Shown one piece after another: positions 26,124 through 35,338 of a stretch of 64,000 bases of DNA; positions within the stretch are counted from its first letter, which is position 1; each line of letters starts with the position of its first letter. The translations under genes and the position numbers were made by a program. The notes beneath the pieces are model-generated. The model had not been told where the DNA came from and did no database searches. It saw only the letters and a program-made list of their open reading frames with translations. The DNA lies in NCBI RefSeq assembly GCF_947490095.1, contig NZ_CANLFS010000006.1, positions 94,760-158,759 on the forward strand, written 5' to 3'. The DNA is from an uncultured Halomonas sp. GTDB taxonomy: Bacteria; Pseudomonadota; Gammaproteobacteria; Pseudomonadales; Halomonadaceae.

Positions 26124-28571
26124 ATGCTCACCCTGATTCTGCTGATTGTGGCCGTCATCGGCCTGTTGACGGTCATGCGCCGCGAGGCGGGCGCCCTGCC
26201 CGCCCTGGCGGTGCTCGTCGTGACCGGCCTGGCCAGCCTGTTCCTCGCCTCTGCCGTACTGGGCACCTTGTTGCTGCTCGGCGCCGCCGGCGTGGCCGCC
26301 GCCGGCCTGCCGGCCCTGCGTGGCAAGTGGCTGACCCCGCGCCTGTTCACCCTGTTCAAGAAGGTCTCACCCAAGGTCTCCGAGACCGAGCGCACCGCCC
26401 TCGAGGCCGGCAGCGTGGCCTGGGACGGCGAACTCTTCACCGGCAAGCCCGATTGGCAGGCACTGCTCGACTATACCGACGACGGGCTGAGCGAAGAAGA
26501 ACAGGCATTTCTCGACAACCAGTGCTCGGTGGCCGCCGGCATGTGTAACGCCTGGGATATCGCCAAGGAGCGGGCCGACCTGCCCCAGGAACTCTGGGAC
26601 CACCTCAAGCAGGAGCGCTATTTCGGGATGATCATCCCGAAGGAATACGGCGGGCTCGGCTTCTCGGCCAAGGCCCAGTCCCTGGTACTGCAGAAACTCT
26701 CGATCAACGAGACGCTGATGGTCACCGTTGGCGTCCCCAACTCCCTGGGGCCGGGCGAGCTGCTGCTCAAGTACGGTACCGACGAGCAGAAGAACCACTA
26801 TCTGCCCCGCCTGGCCGACGGCCGCGAGATTCCCTGCTTCGGCCTGACCGGCCCCCGCGCCGGCAGTGATGCCACCTCGCTGCCCGACACCGGCGTGGTC
26901 TGCAAGCAGATGGTCGACGGCGAGGAAGTGCTCGGCCTGCGCCTCAACTTCGAGAAGCGCTGGATCACCCTGGCGCCCATCGCCAGCGTGGTGGGCCTGG
27001 CCTTCCGCCTCTTCGACCCGGAGCACCTGCTCGGCGATGAGGAAGACCGCGGCATCACCCTGGCGCTGATTCCCCGCGATACCGACGGCATGGAAATCGG
27101 CCGTCGCCACCATCCCATCGGCAGTCCCTTCCTGAATGGCCCGATCCGCGGCAAGGATGTCTTCGTGCCCCTGGATACCATCATCGGCGGCGAGACGATG
27201 ATCGGTCAGGGCTGGCGCATGCTGGTGGAGTGCCTCTCGGTGGGACGCTGTATCACCCTGCCCTCCGGCGCCACCGGCACCGCGCGCTACGCCATCGGCT
27301 GGAGCGGCGGTTTTGCCCGTATCCGTCGTCAATTCAACGTGCCCGTGGCCGAGATGGAAGGCGTGCAGGAGCCGCTGGCCCGCATGACGGCCCTGGGCTA
27401 TATCGCCCAGGCCGCGGTCTATCAGACCGCCAACACCATCGACCGCGGCGAGAAGCCGGCGGTGCCATCGGCGATCCTCAAGAGCCAGCTCACCGAATTC
27501 CAGCGGATGGTTCTCGGCGATGCCATGGATATCCACGGCGGCAAGGCGGTGACCCTGGGTCCGCGCAACTACCTGGGCATCGGCTACAGCGCCAACCCGG
27601 TGGCGATCACCGTGGAAGGCGCCAATATCATGACCCGCAATCTGATGATCTTCGGCCAGGGCGCCATCCGCTGCCACCCTTATGTCCTCGAGGAGCTGGC
27701 CGCCAAGGACGCCGACGATATTCAGGCCTTCGATCGCGCCTTCTTCGGACATGCCGGGCTGATCTTCGGCAACGCCGCCCGCGCCTTCACCCAGGGGCTG
27801 GGCATCGGCAAGCCGGCGGTCCCCTTCGATGACGAGGCCGCCGGCTATGCCCAGGAGATCGCCCGCCTCTCCGCCGGCTTCGGCCTGTGCGCCGATGCCG
27901 CCATGGCGAGCCTCGGCGCCACCCTCAAGCTGCGCGAGATGCTCTCCGCACGGCTGGGGGACGTACTCGCCAACCTCTATCTCGCCTCCATGGTGATCAA
28001 GCAGTGGCACGAGGGTGATCGGGTCGACGATGAAAAGGCCCTGCTCCACTACAGCTGTCAGCTGCTGCTGGGCCGCGCCGAACAGGCCCTGGACGGGCTG
28101 TTCGATAACCTGCCCAACCGCGCCCTCGCCGTGGTGCTGCGCCGGGTGGTGATGCCGCGGGGCAAGCGCTTCAAGCATCCCCACGACGACCTGACCCGCC
28201 GCATCGCCCAGGCGGTGTCCCGCGACAGCGCCCTGCGCACGAAGCTGCTGGCCAATACCTGGAGCGCCGACGACGGCAGCGAAACCAACTTCCTGGCCCG
28301 CTACAACAGCCTGCTGGCGACCCAGGAGCGCGCCGAGGCGCTCTACCGCACGCTCAACAAGGCCTATGCCAAGGGTGAGCTCGCCGCCGAGGCGCTGCAC
28401 CCCGAGCAGCGAGTGGAAGCCGGCCTGGAGCAGGGCGTGATCTCACAAGAGGACGCCGCCTTCATGCGCGAACGGGAGGCCCAGGTACTGGAGCTGCTGA
28501 GCGTGGACGACTTCGAATACGACGCCTTCGTGACCGACAAGTCCAAGGTCCTGCGCCATAACGCCGCCTGA
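26124..28571 (+). CDS. fadE: Acyl-CoA dehydrogenase FadE
   Basis: First dehydrogenation step of fatty-acid beta-oxidation. It has 815 residues, the size of E. coli FadE (814), not the short 380-residue ACADs. Two membrane segments occupy about residues 1-75 (MLTLILLIVAVIG and the following AVLVV/LLLLGAAGVAAA stretch). The ACAD core follows, with FGMIIPKEYGGLGFSAKA, CFGLTGPRAGSDATS for FAD contact and AILKSQLTEFQRMVLGDAMD, and a FadE-specific C-terminal domain. ATG 26124 has GGAG upstream and gives the family N-terminus; a frame from 26037 adds 29 residues without support. A PsrA-like site lies just upstream. Confidence 0.95.
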   Translation: MLTLILLIVAVIGLLTVMRREAGALPALAVLVVTGLASLFLASAVLGTLLLLGAAGVAAAGLPALRGKWLTPRLFTLFKKVSPKVSETERTALEAGSVAWDGELFTGKPDWQALLDYTDDGLSEEEQAFLDNQCSVAAGMCNAWDIAKERADLPQELWDHLKQERYFGMIIPKEYGGLGFSAKAQSLVLQKLSINETLMVTVGVPNSLGPGELLLKYGTDEQKNHYLPRLADGREIPCFGLTGPRAGSDATSLPDTGVVCKQMVDGEEVLGLRLNFEKRWITLAPIASVVGLAFRLFDPEHLLGDEEDRGITLALIPRDTDGMEIGRRHHPIGSPFLNGPIRGKDVFVPLDTIIGGETMIGQGWRMLVECLSVGRCITLPSGATGTARYAIGWSGGFARIRRQFNVPVAEMEGVQEPLARMTALGYIAQAAVYQTANTIDRGEKPAVPSAILKSQLTEFQRMVLGDAMDIHGGKAVTLGPRNYLGIGYSANPVAITVEGANIMTRNLMIFGQGAIRCHPYVLEELAAKDADDIQAFDRAFFGHAGLIFGNAARAFTQGLGIGKPAVPFDDEAAGYAQEIARLSAGFGLCADAAMASLGATLKLREMLSARLGDVLANLYLASMVIKQWHEGDRVDDEKALLHYSCQLLLGRAEQALDGLFDNLPNRALAVVLRRVVMPRGKRFKHPHDDLTRRIAQAVSRDSALRTKLLANTWSADDGSETNFLARYNSLLATQERAEALYRTLNKAYAKGELAAEALHPEQRVEAGLEQGVISQEDAAFMREREAQVLELLSVDDFEYDAFVTDKSKVLRHNAA

Positions 28572-28597
28572 CACTCCCCCTCCCTTCCAGCGACCCC

Positions 28598-28626
28598 ATG
28601 CCCCGGCCAGAGCGCCGGGGCATTTT
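28598..28626 (+). terminator. Intrinsic terminator after fadE
   Basis: A 10-bp stem ATGCCCCGGC / GCCGGGGCAT with a 6-nt loop and TTTT, 27 nt after the fadE stop. The convergent SLC13 gene stops at 28648. Confidence 0.8.
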
Positions 28627-28647
28627 CGTTCGGGCTCGAGCAACGCC

Positions 28648-30531
28648 CTACAAGGGCCAGACCAGCAGGATCAAGGGCACGGATACCGAAAGCGTCAGCA
28701 GCGAGAGCGGCAATCCCAGCCGCCAGTAGTCGCTGAAGCGGTAGCCGCCGGGTCCCATCACCAGGGTGTTGGACTGGTGGCCGATGGGCGTCAGGAAGGC
28801 GCTTGAGGCGCTGACCGCCACCACCATCAGGAAAGGGTCCACCGAGGCATCGAAGCCCGACGCCAGGCTGGCGGCGATCGGCGCCATCAACAGCGCCGCG
28901 GCGGCGTTGTTGACGATATTGGAGAGGAGCATGGAGAGCAGGAAAAGCACCGACAGCGTGACGATCACCGGCCAGTCGCCGCCCCAGGCAAGCATCGCCT
29001 CGGCGATCAGCGTTGCCCCGCCGCTGGTCTCCAGCGCCTCGCCCACCGGGATCATCGCCCCCAGCAGCACGATCACCGGTCCGTCGATGGCCTGATACCC
29101 CTCTCGCAGCGGCAACACGCCGACCAGCAGCGACGCCAGGGCCGCCGTGGAGAGCGCCACCGCCGCCGGCAGCAGATCCAGCAGCATGGCCAGGATGGCG
29201 GCGGCGAAGATGGCGATGGACACCAGCAGCATGCGCGGCTGCCCCAGGGTCAGGTTACGGCTTGCCAGCGGCAGGCATCCCAGCGTCGACAGGCCCTCGG
29301 CAAGCTCGCCCTCATCCCCCTGCAACAACAGCACGTCACCCGGGCGAAAGCGGATCTCGTGCAGGCGCTGCCTGAGACGCCCGCCATCCCGGGCGACGGC
29401 GACCAGATGCAGGCCGAACTGATTCTGCAGCCGTAGTTGGGCCACCGTGCGATTGATCATCCTGGAGTCGTTACGCACCACCGCCTCGACCAGCTGTAGT
29501 CCCTCGGTATCGACTCCCTTGCGCTCCCTGTCGGATTTTCCGTTGGCCTTCCCGTCGGCCCCTGATGCGGCATGCCCGGGTTGCGGCTCGCCTTCGCTGA
29601 GCGCCGTGGCGTCTTGCTCTTCGACACTTTCCCGCTCCTCTGCGGCCTCCTTGCCCAGGCGCAGCCCCGCCTTGTCCTCCAACAGTTTCATCTCCTCGGG
29701 CCCCGCCTCCACCAGCAGGATATCGCCCTCCTTCAACACGCCGAAGAAGGCATGACCCGCGTGACGCTTTTCATCGCGCACCACCGCCAGCACCGGCACC
29801 GCCTCATCCAGGCTCTGCTGCAGCTCTCTCAGGGTCAGGCCCCTGGCCTCGGCGTCGTCACCGACCCGCAGCTCGACGAGATAGTTGGCGGTGTCGAACA
29901 TCGCCTCCGTGGAGGCCTTGCCGGCGCGTTGAGGCACCAGCCGCCAGCCAAGCAGCACGATAAAGGCGAGCCCCGCCAGGGCCACCGCCGCACCGACCGG
30001 CGAGAAGGCAAACATGTCGAAGCTCTCGCCGGTCACGCTGCCACGGTAGCTGGCGATAATGATATTGGGAGGCGTGCCGATGAGGGTGGTCAATCCCCCC
30101 AGCAGGGAGCCGAACGCCAGGGGCATCAACAGCAGCGAGGGGGAAATATCGTGCTCGCGGGCCATGTGCATGGCAACGGGCAGCAGCAGCGCCAGGGCTC
30201 CCACGTTGTTCATGATGCCCGAGAGCACCACCACCGTACCCACCAGTACCAGCAGCTGGAGGAAGAGCCGCTCCCCCACCTTGAGGACCTGCCGGGAAAT
30301 CAGGTCTACCACGCCGGAATACTCGAATCCTCGGCTGAGCACCAGCACCGCCGCGACGGTAATCACCGCCGGATGGCCGAAGCCCCGGAAGGCCTGGTCG
30401 CCGGGGACCAGGCCCAGCACCACCGAGCCAAGCAGGGCGGCCATCGCCACCAGGTCATAGCGAAAGCGACCCCAGACGAAGGCCGCCAGGGTCGCGCCGA
30501 GGACGAGGAAGATCAGCGTGCTGTCGGCCAT
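28648..30531 (-). CDS. SLC13-family permease with TrkA-C (RCK_C) domains
   Basis: A 627-residue inner-membrane carrier of the DASS/SLC13 group, which moves dicarboxylates, sulfate or related anions with sodium. The N-terminal half has helices around SGIMNNVGALALLLPVA and GGLTTLIGTPPNIIIASYRG, the family's substrate/sodium hairpin; the second half repeats this as LSNIVNNAAAALLMAPIA and FLTPIGHQSNTLVMGPGGY. Between the halves (about residues 215-415) are two TrkA-C domains separated by a Glu/Ser/Gly-rich charged linker. It is the last gene of the aminotransferase operon, overlapping the previous gene by 19 nt. Substrate unknown. Confidence 0.9.
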   Translation of the reverse strand: MADSTLIFLVLGATLAAFVWGRFRYDLVAMAALLGSVVLGLVPGDQAFRGFGHPAVITVAAVLVLSRGFEYSGVVDLISRQVLKVGERLFLQLLVLVGTVVVLSGIMNNVGALALLLPVAMHMAREHDISPSLLLMPLAFGSLLGGLTTLIGTPPNIIIASYRGSVTGESFDMFAFSPVGAAVALAGLAFIVLLGWRLVPQRAGKASTEAMFDTANYLVELRVGDDAEARGLTLRELQQSLDEAVPVLAVVRDEKRHAGHAFFGVLKEGDILLVEAGPEEMKLLEDKAGLRLGKEAAEERESVEEQDATALSEGEPQPGHAASGADGKANGKSDRERKGVDTEGLQLVEAVVRNDSRMINRTVAQLRLQNQFGLHLVAVARDGGRLRQRLHEIRFRPGDVLLLQGDEGELAEGLSTLGCLPLASRNLTLGQPRMLLVSIAIFAAAILAMLLDLLPAAVALSTAALASLLVGVLPLREGYQAIDGPVIVLLGAMIPVGEALETSGGATLIAEAMLAWGGDWPVIVTLSVLFLLSMLLSNIVNNAAAALLMAPIAASLASGFDASVDPFLMVVAVSASSAFLTPIGHQSNTLVMGPGGYRFSDYWRLGLPLSLLTLSVSVPLILLVWPL

Positions 30532-31106
30532 GGCGGCTCGGCAAACGGCAGGGGCTCGCTTCCCCGGCGCACGTCGAAGACATTGAGCGTCATCGCCACC
30601 AGGGCGTAGTAGCCGAAGACGCCCACCAGCTCCACCACCGCCGGCTCACCGAAGGCCGCCACCGCCTCGGCGTAGAGCGCCTCGTCGACGCGCCGGGTGG
30701 TGTAGAGCGTCTTGCCCAGGCGATAGATCAACGCCTCGTCGTCCCGCTCGAAGGCGGGGTCGCGCCCTGCCCGAAGGGCCTCGATCACCGCCTCGCTGAT
30801 CCCGGCGTCACGGGCGATGGGGGCATGGATCTGCCATTCGGCCTGGGACTGCCACCAGGTCGCGGTGAACAGGATCGCCAGCTCCGTGAGGCGCAGCTCG
30901 AGACGCGTGTCATAGCGGCAGAAGGCGCCGAGGCGCTGGGCATGGTCGGCCAGTGCCGGGCTGTGGATCCAGGCCAGGAAGGGGCCGTCCAGGTTGCCGC
31001 GGGGGCCGCTCAGGATGGCATCCAGCACACGGCGCTGGTCGGACGCCATGGTAGCCTCGTCCAGGGGAGAGAGGCGGGAATCGATCGACATCGGGCAAGG
31101 CTCCAT
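30513..31106 (-). CDS. Carboxymuconolactone decarboxylase-family protein
   Basis: A 197-residue all-helical protein of the CMD/AhpD superfamily. The core LRLTELAILFTATWWQSQAEWQIH and ARDAGISEAVIEALR match the family helices, but no CxxC peroxidase pair is present, so AhpD-like peroxidase activity is unlikely and a decarboxylase/isomerase-like or unknown function is possible. The start ATG overlaps the aminotransferase stop (TAATG); an ATG five codons later (MSIDSRL) is an alternative. It sits between an aminotransferase and an anion transporter, suggesting a role in breakdown of an imported amino compound. Confidence 0.78.
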   Translation of the reverse strand: MEPCPMSIDSRLSPLDEATMASDQRRVLDAILSGPRGNLDGPFLAWIHSPALADHAQRLGAFCRYDTRLELRLTELAILFTATWWQSQAEWQIHAPIARDAGISEAVIEALRAGRDPAFERDDEALIYRLGKTLYTTRRVDEALYAEAVAAFGEPAVVELVGVFGYYALVAMTLNVFDVRRGSEPLPFAEPPWPTAR

Positions 31107-32434
31107 TACGCGTGGATGAGGACTCGACGCAGGGCGGCGTCGAGCTTGTCGACGATCTCGTCCAGATGAGCATCATCGAGGATGAAGGGCGGGGCCAGCA
31201 AGACATGATCGCCCTGGCGGCCGTCCAGGGTACCGCCCATCGGATAGCACATGAGCCCCTCGTCCATGGCCGCACGCTTGATCGCCGCGTGCAGCCTGCG
31301 CTCGGGGGCGAACGGCGCCTTGTCGTCACGCTCGGCGACCAGCTCGAGCCCCCGGAAGAGCCCCCGGCCGCGGATGTCGCCGACGTGAGGATGCTCGGCG
31401 AAGCGCGCCTCGAGCCGCTGCTGCAGCCCCTCGCCCAAGTGGGTGACTCGCGACAGCAGGCCCCGCTCCTCGATGGTGCGCTGCACTGCCAGGGCGGCGG
31501 CGCAGGCGGTGGCATGGCCGATATAGGTGTGGCCGTGCTGGAAGAAGCCCGACCCCTCGGCGATTGCCGCGCGGATCGGCTCGCCGACCAGGGTCGCCCC
31601 GATGGGCTGGTAGCCGGCGCCGAGGCCCTTGGCCACGGTCACCAGGTCCGCCGTCACGCCCTCCTGCTCGGCGGCGAAGAGGGTGCCGGTACGGCCTATG
31701 CCGCACATCACCTCGTCGAGGATAAGCAGGATGCCGTGACGATCACAGATCTCACGCACCCGCTTGAAGTAGCCCAGCACCGGCGGCACCGCGCCGAGCG
31801 TCGCGCCGACCACCGGCTCGGCAACGAAGGCCATCACCGTCTCCGGCCCCAGTGCCTGGATCTCGGCCTCGAGCTCCGCCGCCAATCGCTCGCCGTAGGC
31901 CTCCGGCGTCTCGTCGGGGGCCTGGCCGCGATAGGCGTAGCAGGGGCTGACGTGGCTCACCCCGACAAGCAGCGGCTCGAACTGCTGGCGGCGCCAGGCG
32001 TTGCCACCGGTGGCGAGCGCCCCCAGGGTGTTGCCATGATAGCTCTGGCGCCGGGCGATCAGGTGCCGGCGCTGGGGCTCGCCGCGCTCGACGAAGTACT
32101 GGCGCGCCAGCTTGAGGGCCGCCTCTACCGCCTCGGAGCCCCCCGACACGAAGTAGACCGACGAGAGCCCCGCCGGCGCCCGTTCGACCAGGAAATCGGC
32201 CAGCTCCTCCATCGGCTCGGTGGTGAAGAAGGAACTGTGGGCATAGGCGAGCCGGCCCACCTGGTCACGCACCGCCTCGATCACCTCGGCATCATTGTGG
32301 CCCAGGCAGGAGACCGCGGCACCGCCGCAGGCGTCCAGATAGCGCTTGCCCCGGGCATCGACCAGATAGGGACCCTCGCCGCCCACGGCGGTCGGGTACG
32401 ATTGCTTCAGGTGACGGTGGAAGACGTGGCTCAT
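31106..32434 (-). CDS. Class III PLP-dependent aminotransferase
   Basis: Fold-type I aminotransferase, 442 residues, similar to the omega-amino acid:pyruvate, diaminobutyrate and adenosylmethionine groups. Family marks are FVSGGSEAVEAALKLARQY near residue 100, YHGNTLGALATGG near 140, LLILDEVMCGIGRTG near 240 with the cofactor Asp, and VAKGLGAGYQPIGA near 270 with the PLP lysine. Substrate is not decided by these motifs. ATG 32434 has AGAGAGGAG upstream. First gene of a three-gene operon (aminotransferase, CMD protein, SLC13 carrier), divergent from an RpiR regulator; together they look like a small uptake-and-transamination pathway. Confidence 0.87.
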   Translation of the reverse strand: MSHVFHRHLKQSYPTAVGGEGPYLVDARGKRYLDACGGAAVSCLGHNDAEVIEAVRDQVGRLAYAHSSFFTTEPMEELADFLVERAPAGLSSVYFVSGGSEAVEAALKLARQYFVERGEPQRRHLIARRQSYHGNTLGALATGGNAWRRQQFEPLLVGVSHVSPCYAYRGQAPDETPEAYGERLAAELEAEIQALGPETVMAFVAEPVVGATLGAVPPVLGYFKRVREICDRHGILLILDEVMCGIGRTGTLFAAEQEGVTADLVTVAKGLGAGYQPIGATLVGEPIRAAIAEGSGFFQHGHTYIGHATACAAALAVQRTIEERGLLSRVTHLGEGLQQRLEARFAEHPHVGDIRGRGLFRGLELVAERDDKAPFAPERRLHAAIKRAAMDEGLMCYPMGGTLDGRQGDHVLLAPPFILDDAHLDEIVDKLDAALRRVLIHA

Positions 32435-32468
32435 GCGCTCCTCTCTCAGGATAGGCAAACTCTCTTAA

Positions 32469-32512
32469 TGCAAATTTAAAGAACATTTTTCAAAAAGGGA
32501 AATATATTTGCA
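32469..32512. promoter_or_regulatory. Candidate RpiR operator (inverted TGCAAAT/ATTTGCA)
   Basis: TGCAAAT (32469-32475) and ATTTGCA (32506-32512) are perfect 7-bp inverted arms 30 bp apart in an AT-rich patch between the aminotransferase operon and the divergent regulator. The patch stands out from the GC-rich surroundings and probably also holds both promoters. Confidence 0.35.
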
Positions 32513-32596
32513 AAACAATTCTGCAAGGACCTGACGCCACGCTCGACGAGCGCTACACTTCTTCCCTCTTATCTCTCAGGCCACGCCGATACCCTC

Positions 32597-33499
32597 ATGA
32601 CGCTTCCCCATCAGCGACCGGAAACCCTCAGCGACCTCGAGCATCTGCTCGCCAGCCTCGAGCGGGGCGAAGGAACAGTGCGACTGGGCAAGCGCTCGCG
32701 CCGGGTGCTCTCGGCGATGGTCACCGCGCCCCAACAGGCCGCGGTCTCGTCGATCAGCGAGCTGGCCGAACGCCTGGGCGTCAGCCCCTCGACCCTGTCT
32801 CGGCTGGCGCAGCGGCTGGGCTTCGAGGGCTTCGCCGGCCTGCAGGCGGTGTTTCGCCGCAACGTCACCGAGGGCAAGAGTTTCTACAGCGATCAGGTAT
32901 CGCGCCTGCTGGACGACGACGGCGATGACGGTGCCCTCGCGCGGCTGGCCCGCCTGGGCCGCCAGGAGAGCGCCAATATCGCCGACACGGTGACGGGGAT
33001 CGATGGCGAGGCCTTCACGGAGGCGGCCCGGCTGCTGGTGGAGGCGCGGCGTGTGCGGGTCCACGGCATGCGCCAGTTCGCCTCGCTGGCCTCGTTCCTG
33101 GCCTATGGCCTGGGCATGTTGCGCGCCGATGCGGCACCGCTGGACACCGCTCGACACGGCGTCGCGGATGCGCTGGCCCAGCTCGAGGAAGGCGACGTGC
33201 TGGTGGTGGCAAGCTGCTTTCCCTACACCCCCAGCGTGCTGACCACGGCACGGGTGGCGGCCCGCCAGGGCATCCGCGTCATCGCCCTGACCGACTCACT
33301 GGGGTCACCCCTCACCCGGGAGGCGCATTACAGCTTCCCGGTGCCCAATCACAGCCTCTTCTTCAGCAACAGCATGTGTGCCTTCATGCTGCTGGCCGAG
33401 GGCCTGCTGAGCGAGGCGGCGAACCTGCTCGGCGACGCGGGGCTCGCCGCGCTCAAGCGGCGCGAGCAGCTGATCGGCGAACTCAACGAGTCGCTGTAG
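32597..33499 (+). CDS. RpiR/MurR-family transcriptional regulator
   Basis: A 300-residue regulator. The N-terminal HTH_6 domain (about 15-90) has ISELAERLGVSPSTLSRLAQRLGF; a SIS domain (about 125-270) has VRVHGMRQFASLASFLAYGL and VLVVASCFPYTPSVLTTARVA. SIS domains normally bind phosphosugars, but RpiR members next to aminotransferases often control catabolism of non-sugar compounds. Being divergent from the aminotransferase-CMD-SLC13 operon, it is its likely regulator. Confidence 0.9.
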   Translation: MTLPHQRPETLSDLEHLLASLERGEGTVRLGKRSRRVLSAMVTAPQQAAVSSISELAERLGVSPSTLSRLAQRLGFEGFAGLQAVFRRNVTEGKSFYSDQVSRLLDDDGDDGALARLARLGRQESANIADTVTGIDGEAFTEAARLLVEARRVRVHGMRQFASLASFLAYGLGMLRADAAPLDTARHGVADALAQLEEGDVLVVASCFPYTPSVLTTARVAARQGIRVIALTDSLGSPLTREAHYSFPVPNHSLFFSNSMCAFMLLAEGLLSEAANLLGDAGLAALKRREQLIGELNESL

Positions 33500-33529
33500 A
33501 CGCCGCCCGCGCCTCAGGCGGGAGCCTGG

Positions 33530-34507
33530 TCAGGGAAGCAGGATGGTGGAGCCGGTGGTCTGGCGGCCTTGCAGGGCATCCTGGGCCTTGCCGGCCTCGG
33601 CCAGCGGATAACGCTGGGCGATATCGACCCTGACCTTGCCGCTTTCCAGCATCTCGAACAGCTCGGCGGCCATCACCTCGAGGCGCTCGCGAGTATCGGC
33701 ATAGCCGTTGAGGCTGGGGCGCGTGGTGAACAGCGAGCCCTTCTGATTGAGGATACCGAGGTTGACGCCCTCCACGGCCCCCGAGGCGTTGCCGAAGCTG
33801 ACCATCAGCGAGCGCGGCTTGAGACAATCCAGGGAGGTTTCCCAGGTGTCCTTGCCCACCGAATCATAGACCACGTCACACATGGCCCCATCGGTCAGCT
33901 CACGGACCCGCTCGACCACGTTCTCCCGCGTATAGTCGATGGTCGCCCAGGCACCATTCTGCCTGGCGAGGGCCGCCTTCTCGGGCGAGCTCACCGTGCC
34001 GATCAGTTTCACACCCAGCGCCCGGGCCCACTGGCAGGCGATGGACCCCACGCCGCCGGCGGCGGCATGCCAGAGCACGGTCTCGCCGGCTTGCAGGCGA
34101 TGGGTCTGGCGCATCAGATACTGCACGGTCAGGCCCTTCAGCATGCTGGCCGCGGCGGTCTCAAAGTCGATGCCGTCGGGCAGCACCACTACCTTATCGG
34201 CGGGCAGGGTGTGACGCTCACCATAGGCCCCCAGGGGCCCCTGGGCATAGGCGACACGATCGCCCTCCTTGAGGTGGGTCACGCCCTCGCCCACCGCGTC
34301 GACCACGCCGGCCCCCTCGGTACCCAGGCCGGTGGGTAGCGCGGGTGCCGGATAGAGGCCGGTGCGAAAGTAGATATCGATAAAGTTGAGGCCGACGGCA
34401 CGATTAGCGACCCTCACCTCCCCGGGGCCGGGGTCCACCGGGGCGACATCGACCAACTCGAGGACGTCGGAATCGCCGGTGCGGGACAACTGAATACGCT
34501 TGGCCAT
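33530..34507 (-). CDS. qorA: NADPH:quinone oxidoreductase (QorA-like)
   Basis: Zinc-free MDR enzyme, 325 residues, that reduces quinones or enones with NADPH. Motifs are VGLNFIDIYFRTGLYP near residue 40 (the usual quinone oxidoreductase signature), GTEGAGVVDAVGEGV near 62, WHAAAGGVGSIACQWA near 145 for nucleotide binding, and VYDSVGKDTWETSLDCL near 210. Shine-Dalgarno AAGGA precedes the ATG. It appears to be a single-gene unit, convergent with the RpiR gene. Confidence 0.93.
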   Translation of the reverse strand: MAKRIQLSRTGDSDVLELVDVAPVDPGPGEVRVANRAVGLNFIDIYFRTGLYPAPALPTGLGTEGAGVVDAVGEGVTHLKEGDRVAYAQGPLGAYGERHTLPADKVVVLPDGIDFETAAASMLKGLTVQYLMRQTHRLQAGETVLWHAAAGGVGSIACQWARALGVKLIGTVSSPEKAALARQNGAWATIDYTRENVVERVRELTDGAMCDVVYDSVGKDTWETSLDCLKPRSLMVSFGNASGAVEGVNLGILNQKGSLFTTRPSLNGYADTRERLEVMAAELFEMLESGKVRVDIAQRYPLAEAGKAQDALQGRQTTGSTILLP

Positions 34508-34644
34508 GCGAGAATTCCTTATGCTGCCTGCTGGATGAGTTCATCAGTCAAGCGCCATGGACCGGCACGGTCAAGCCATCTCCACGTATCGTCAGACCCG
34601 CCCCGCGCTATCGAGCCGCCAAGCCATCGGCGACAGCCCTGCAC

Positions 34645-35217
34645 TCACAGCGTAGCGGGAAAGGCTTCCAGGCCGCGGATAAAGCGCGCCTTGTAGTCAT
34701 CGAACTGCTGTTGGTCCTGCTTGAAGGACTGAATCACCGAGGCTTCGTCGAAGGTCAGCGCCCGCGGCAGATCCGCCAGGCCGGTGGCCGGATGCTTCGG
34801 GCCCAGGCCGATGCGAACCCCGGCCTTGCCATCCAGCCAGCGTGAGACACCCGCCTCGGTGAAGCGTGCCTCCTGGTCGGCATCCTGGACATCAACCCGC
34901 AGGGGGGCCTTGAGCGCCAGCTCGGCCACCAGGCGCTCGGCCGGCCGTGCCACACTCTCCTGGTCCAGCTCGGCCAGCAGCGTCACGGTCATGCTGCTGC
35001 CTAGCTCGTCGAGTACCAGCAGGGCCAGCGCAACCGGGCGAGAATGGTCATCCACCAGCGCCAGCATCCTGGCCGCTTCCTGTTCGAACAGTACTCCCTG
35101 CGTGCCGGCGAAGATCGCGAGCGGACGAAGTCCCGCCTCGTGGCCATAGGCCTCGGCACACAGTCGGGCCAGGCAGGCCTCGCGCTGACGATGATCCTTG
35201 ATATTCACGACTCTCAT
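34645..35217 (-). CDS. Uncharacterised 190-residue cytoplasmic protein
   Basis: I do not recognise this family. The reading frame is well used and has a good ribosome site (AGGAG, six bases before ATG 35217). No signal peptide or membrane segment is seen. The order of predicted strands and helices (an N-terminal helix, then FAGTQGVLF, MLALVDDHSRPVALALLVLDE, MTVTLLAEL and a late VGWL-like helix) is loosely reminiscent of GNAT acetyltransferases, but the acetyl-CoA loop is not evident. Gene order suggests no operon partner: qorA is 137 nt downstream on the same strand, and a divergent glycerophosphodiesterase gene lies upstream. Confidence 0.7.
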   Translation of the reverse strand: MRVVNIKDHRQREACLARLCAEAYGHEAGLRPLAIFAGTQGVLFEQEAARMLALVDDHSRPVALALLVLDELGSSMTVTLLAELDQESVARPAERLVAELALKAPLRVDVQDADQEARFTEAGVSRWLDGKAGVRIGLGPKHPATGLADLPRALTFDEASVIQSFKQDQQQFDDYKARFIRGLEAFPATL

Positions 35218-35338
35218 ATGACTCTCCTGACACTGACGCCCTGGCACCGACGGCGGCGCGTTAGCTGCGTCGAAAATCGCGAAGCCTACCATATCCGGTA
35301 GAGTATGAATGTCGATGCGCTAACCAGGACGATGGCCA

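Noticed and set aside
30513..31106. AhpD alkylhydroperoxidase
   Set aside because: The CxxC pair required for that activity is absent.
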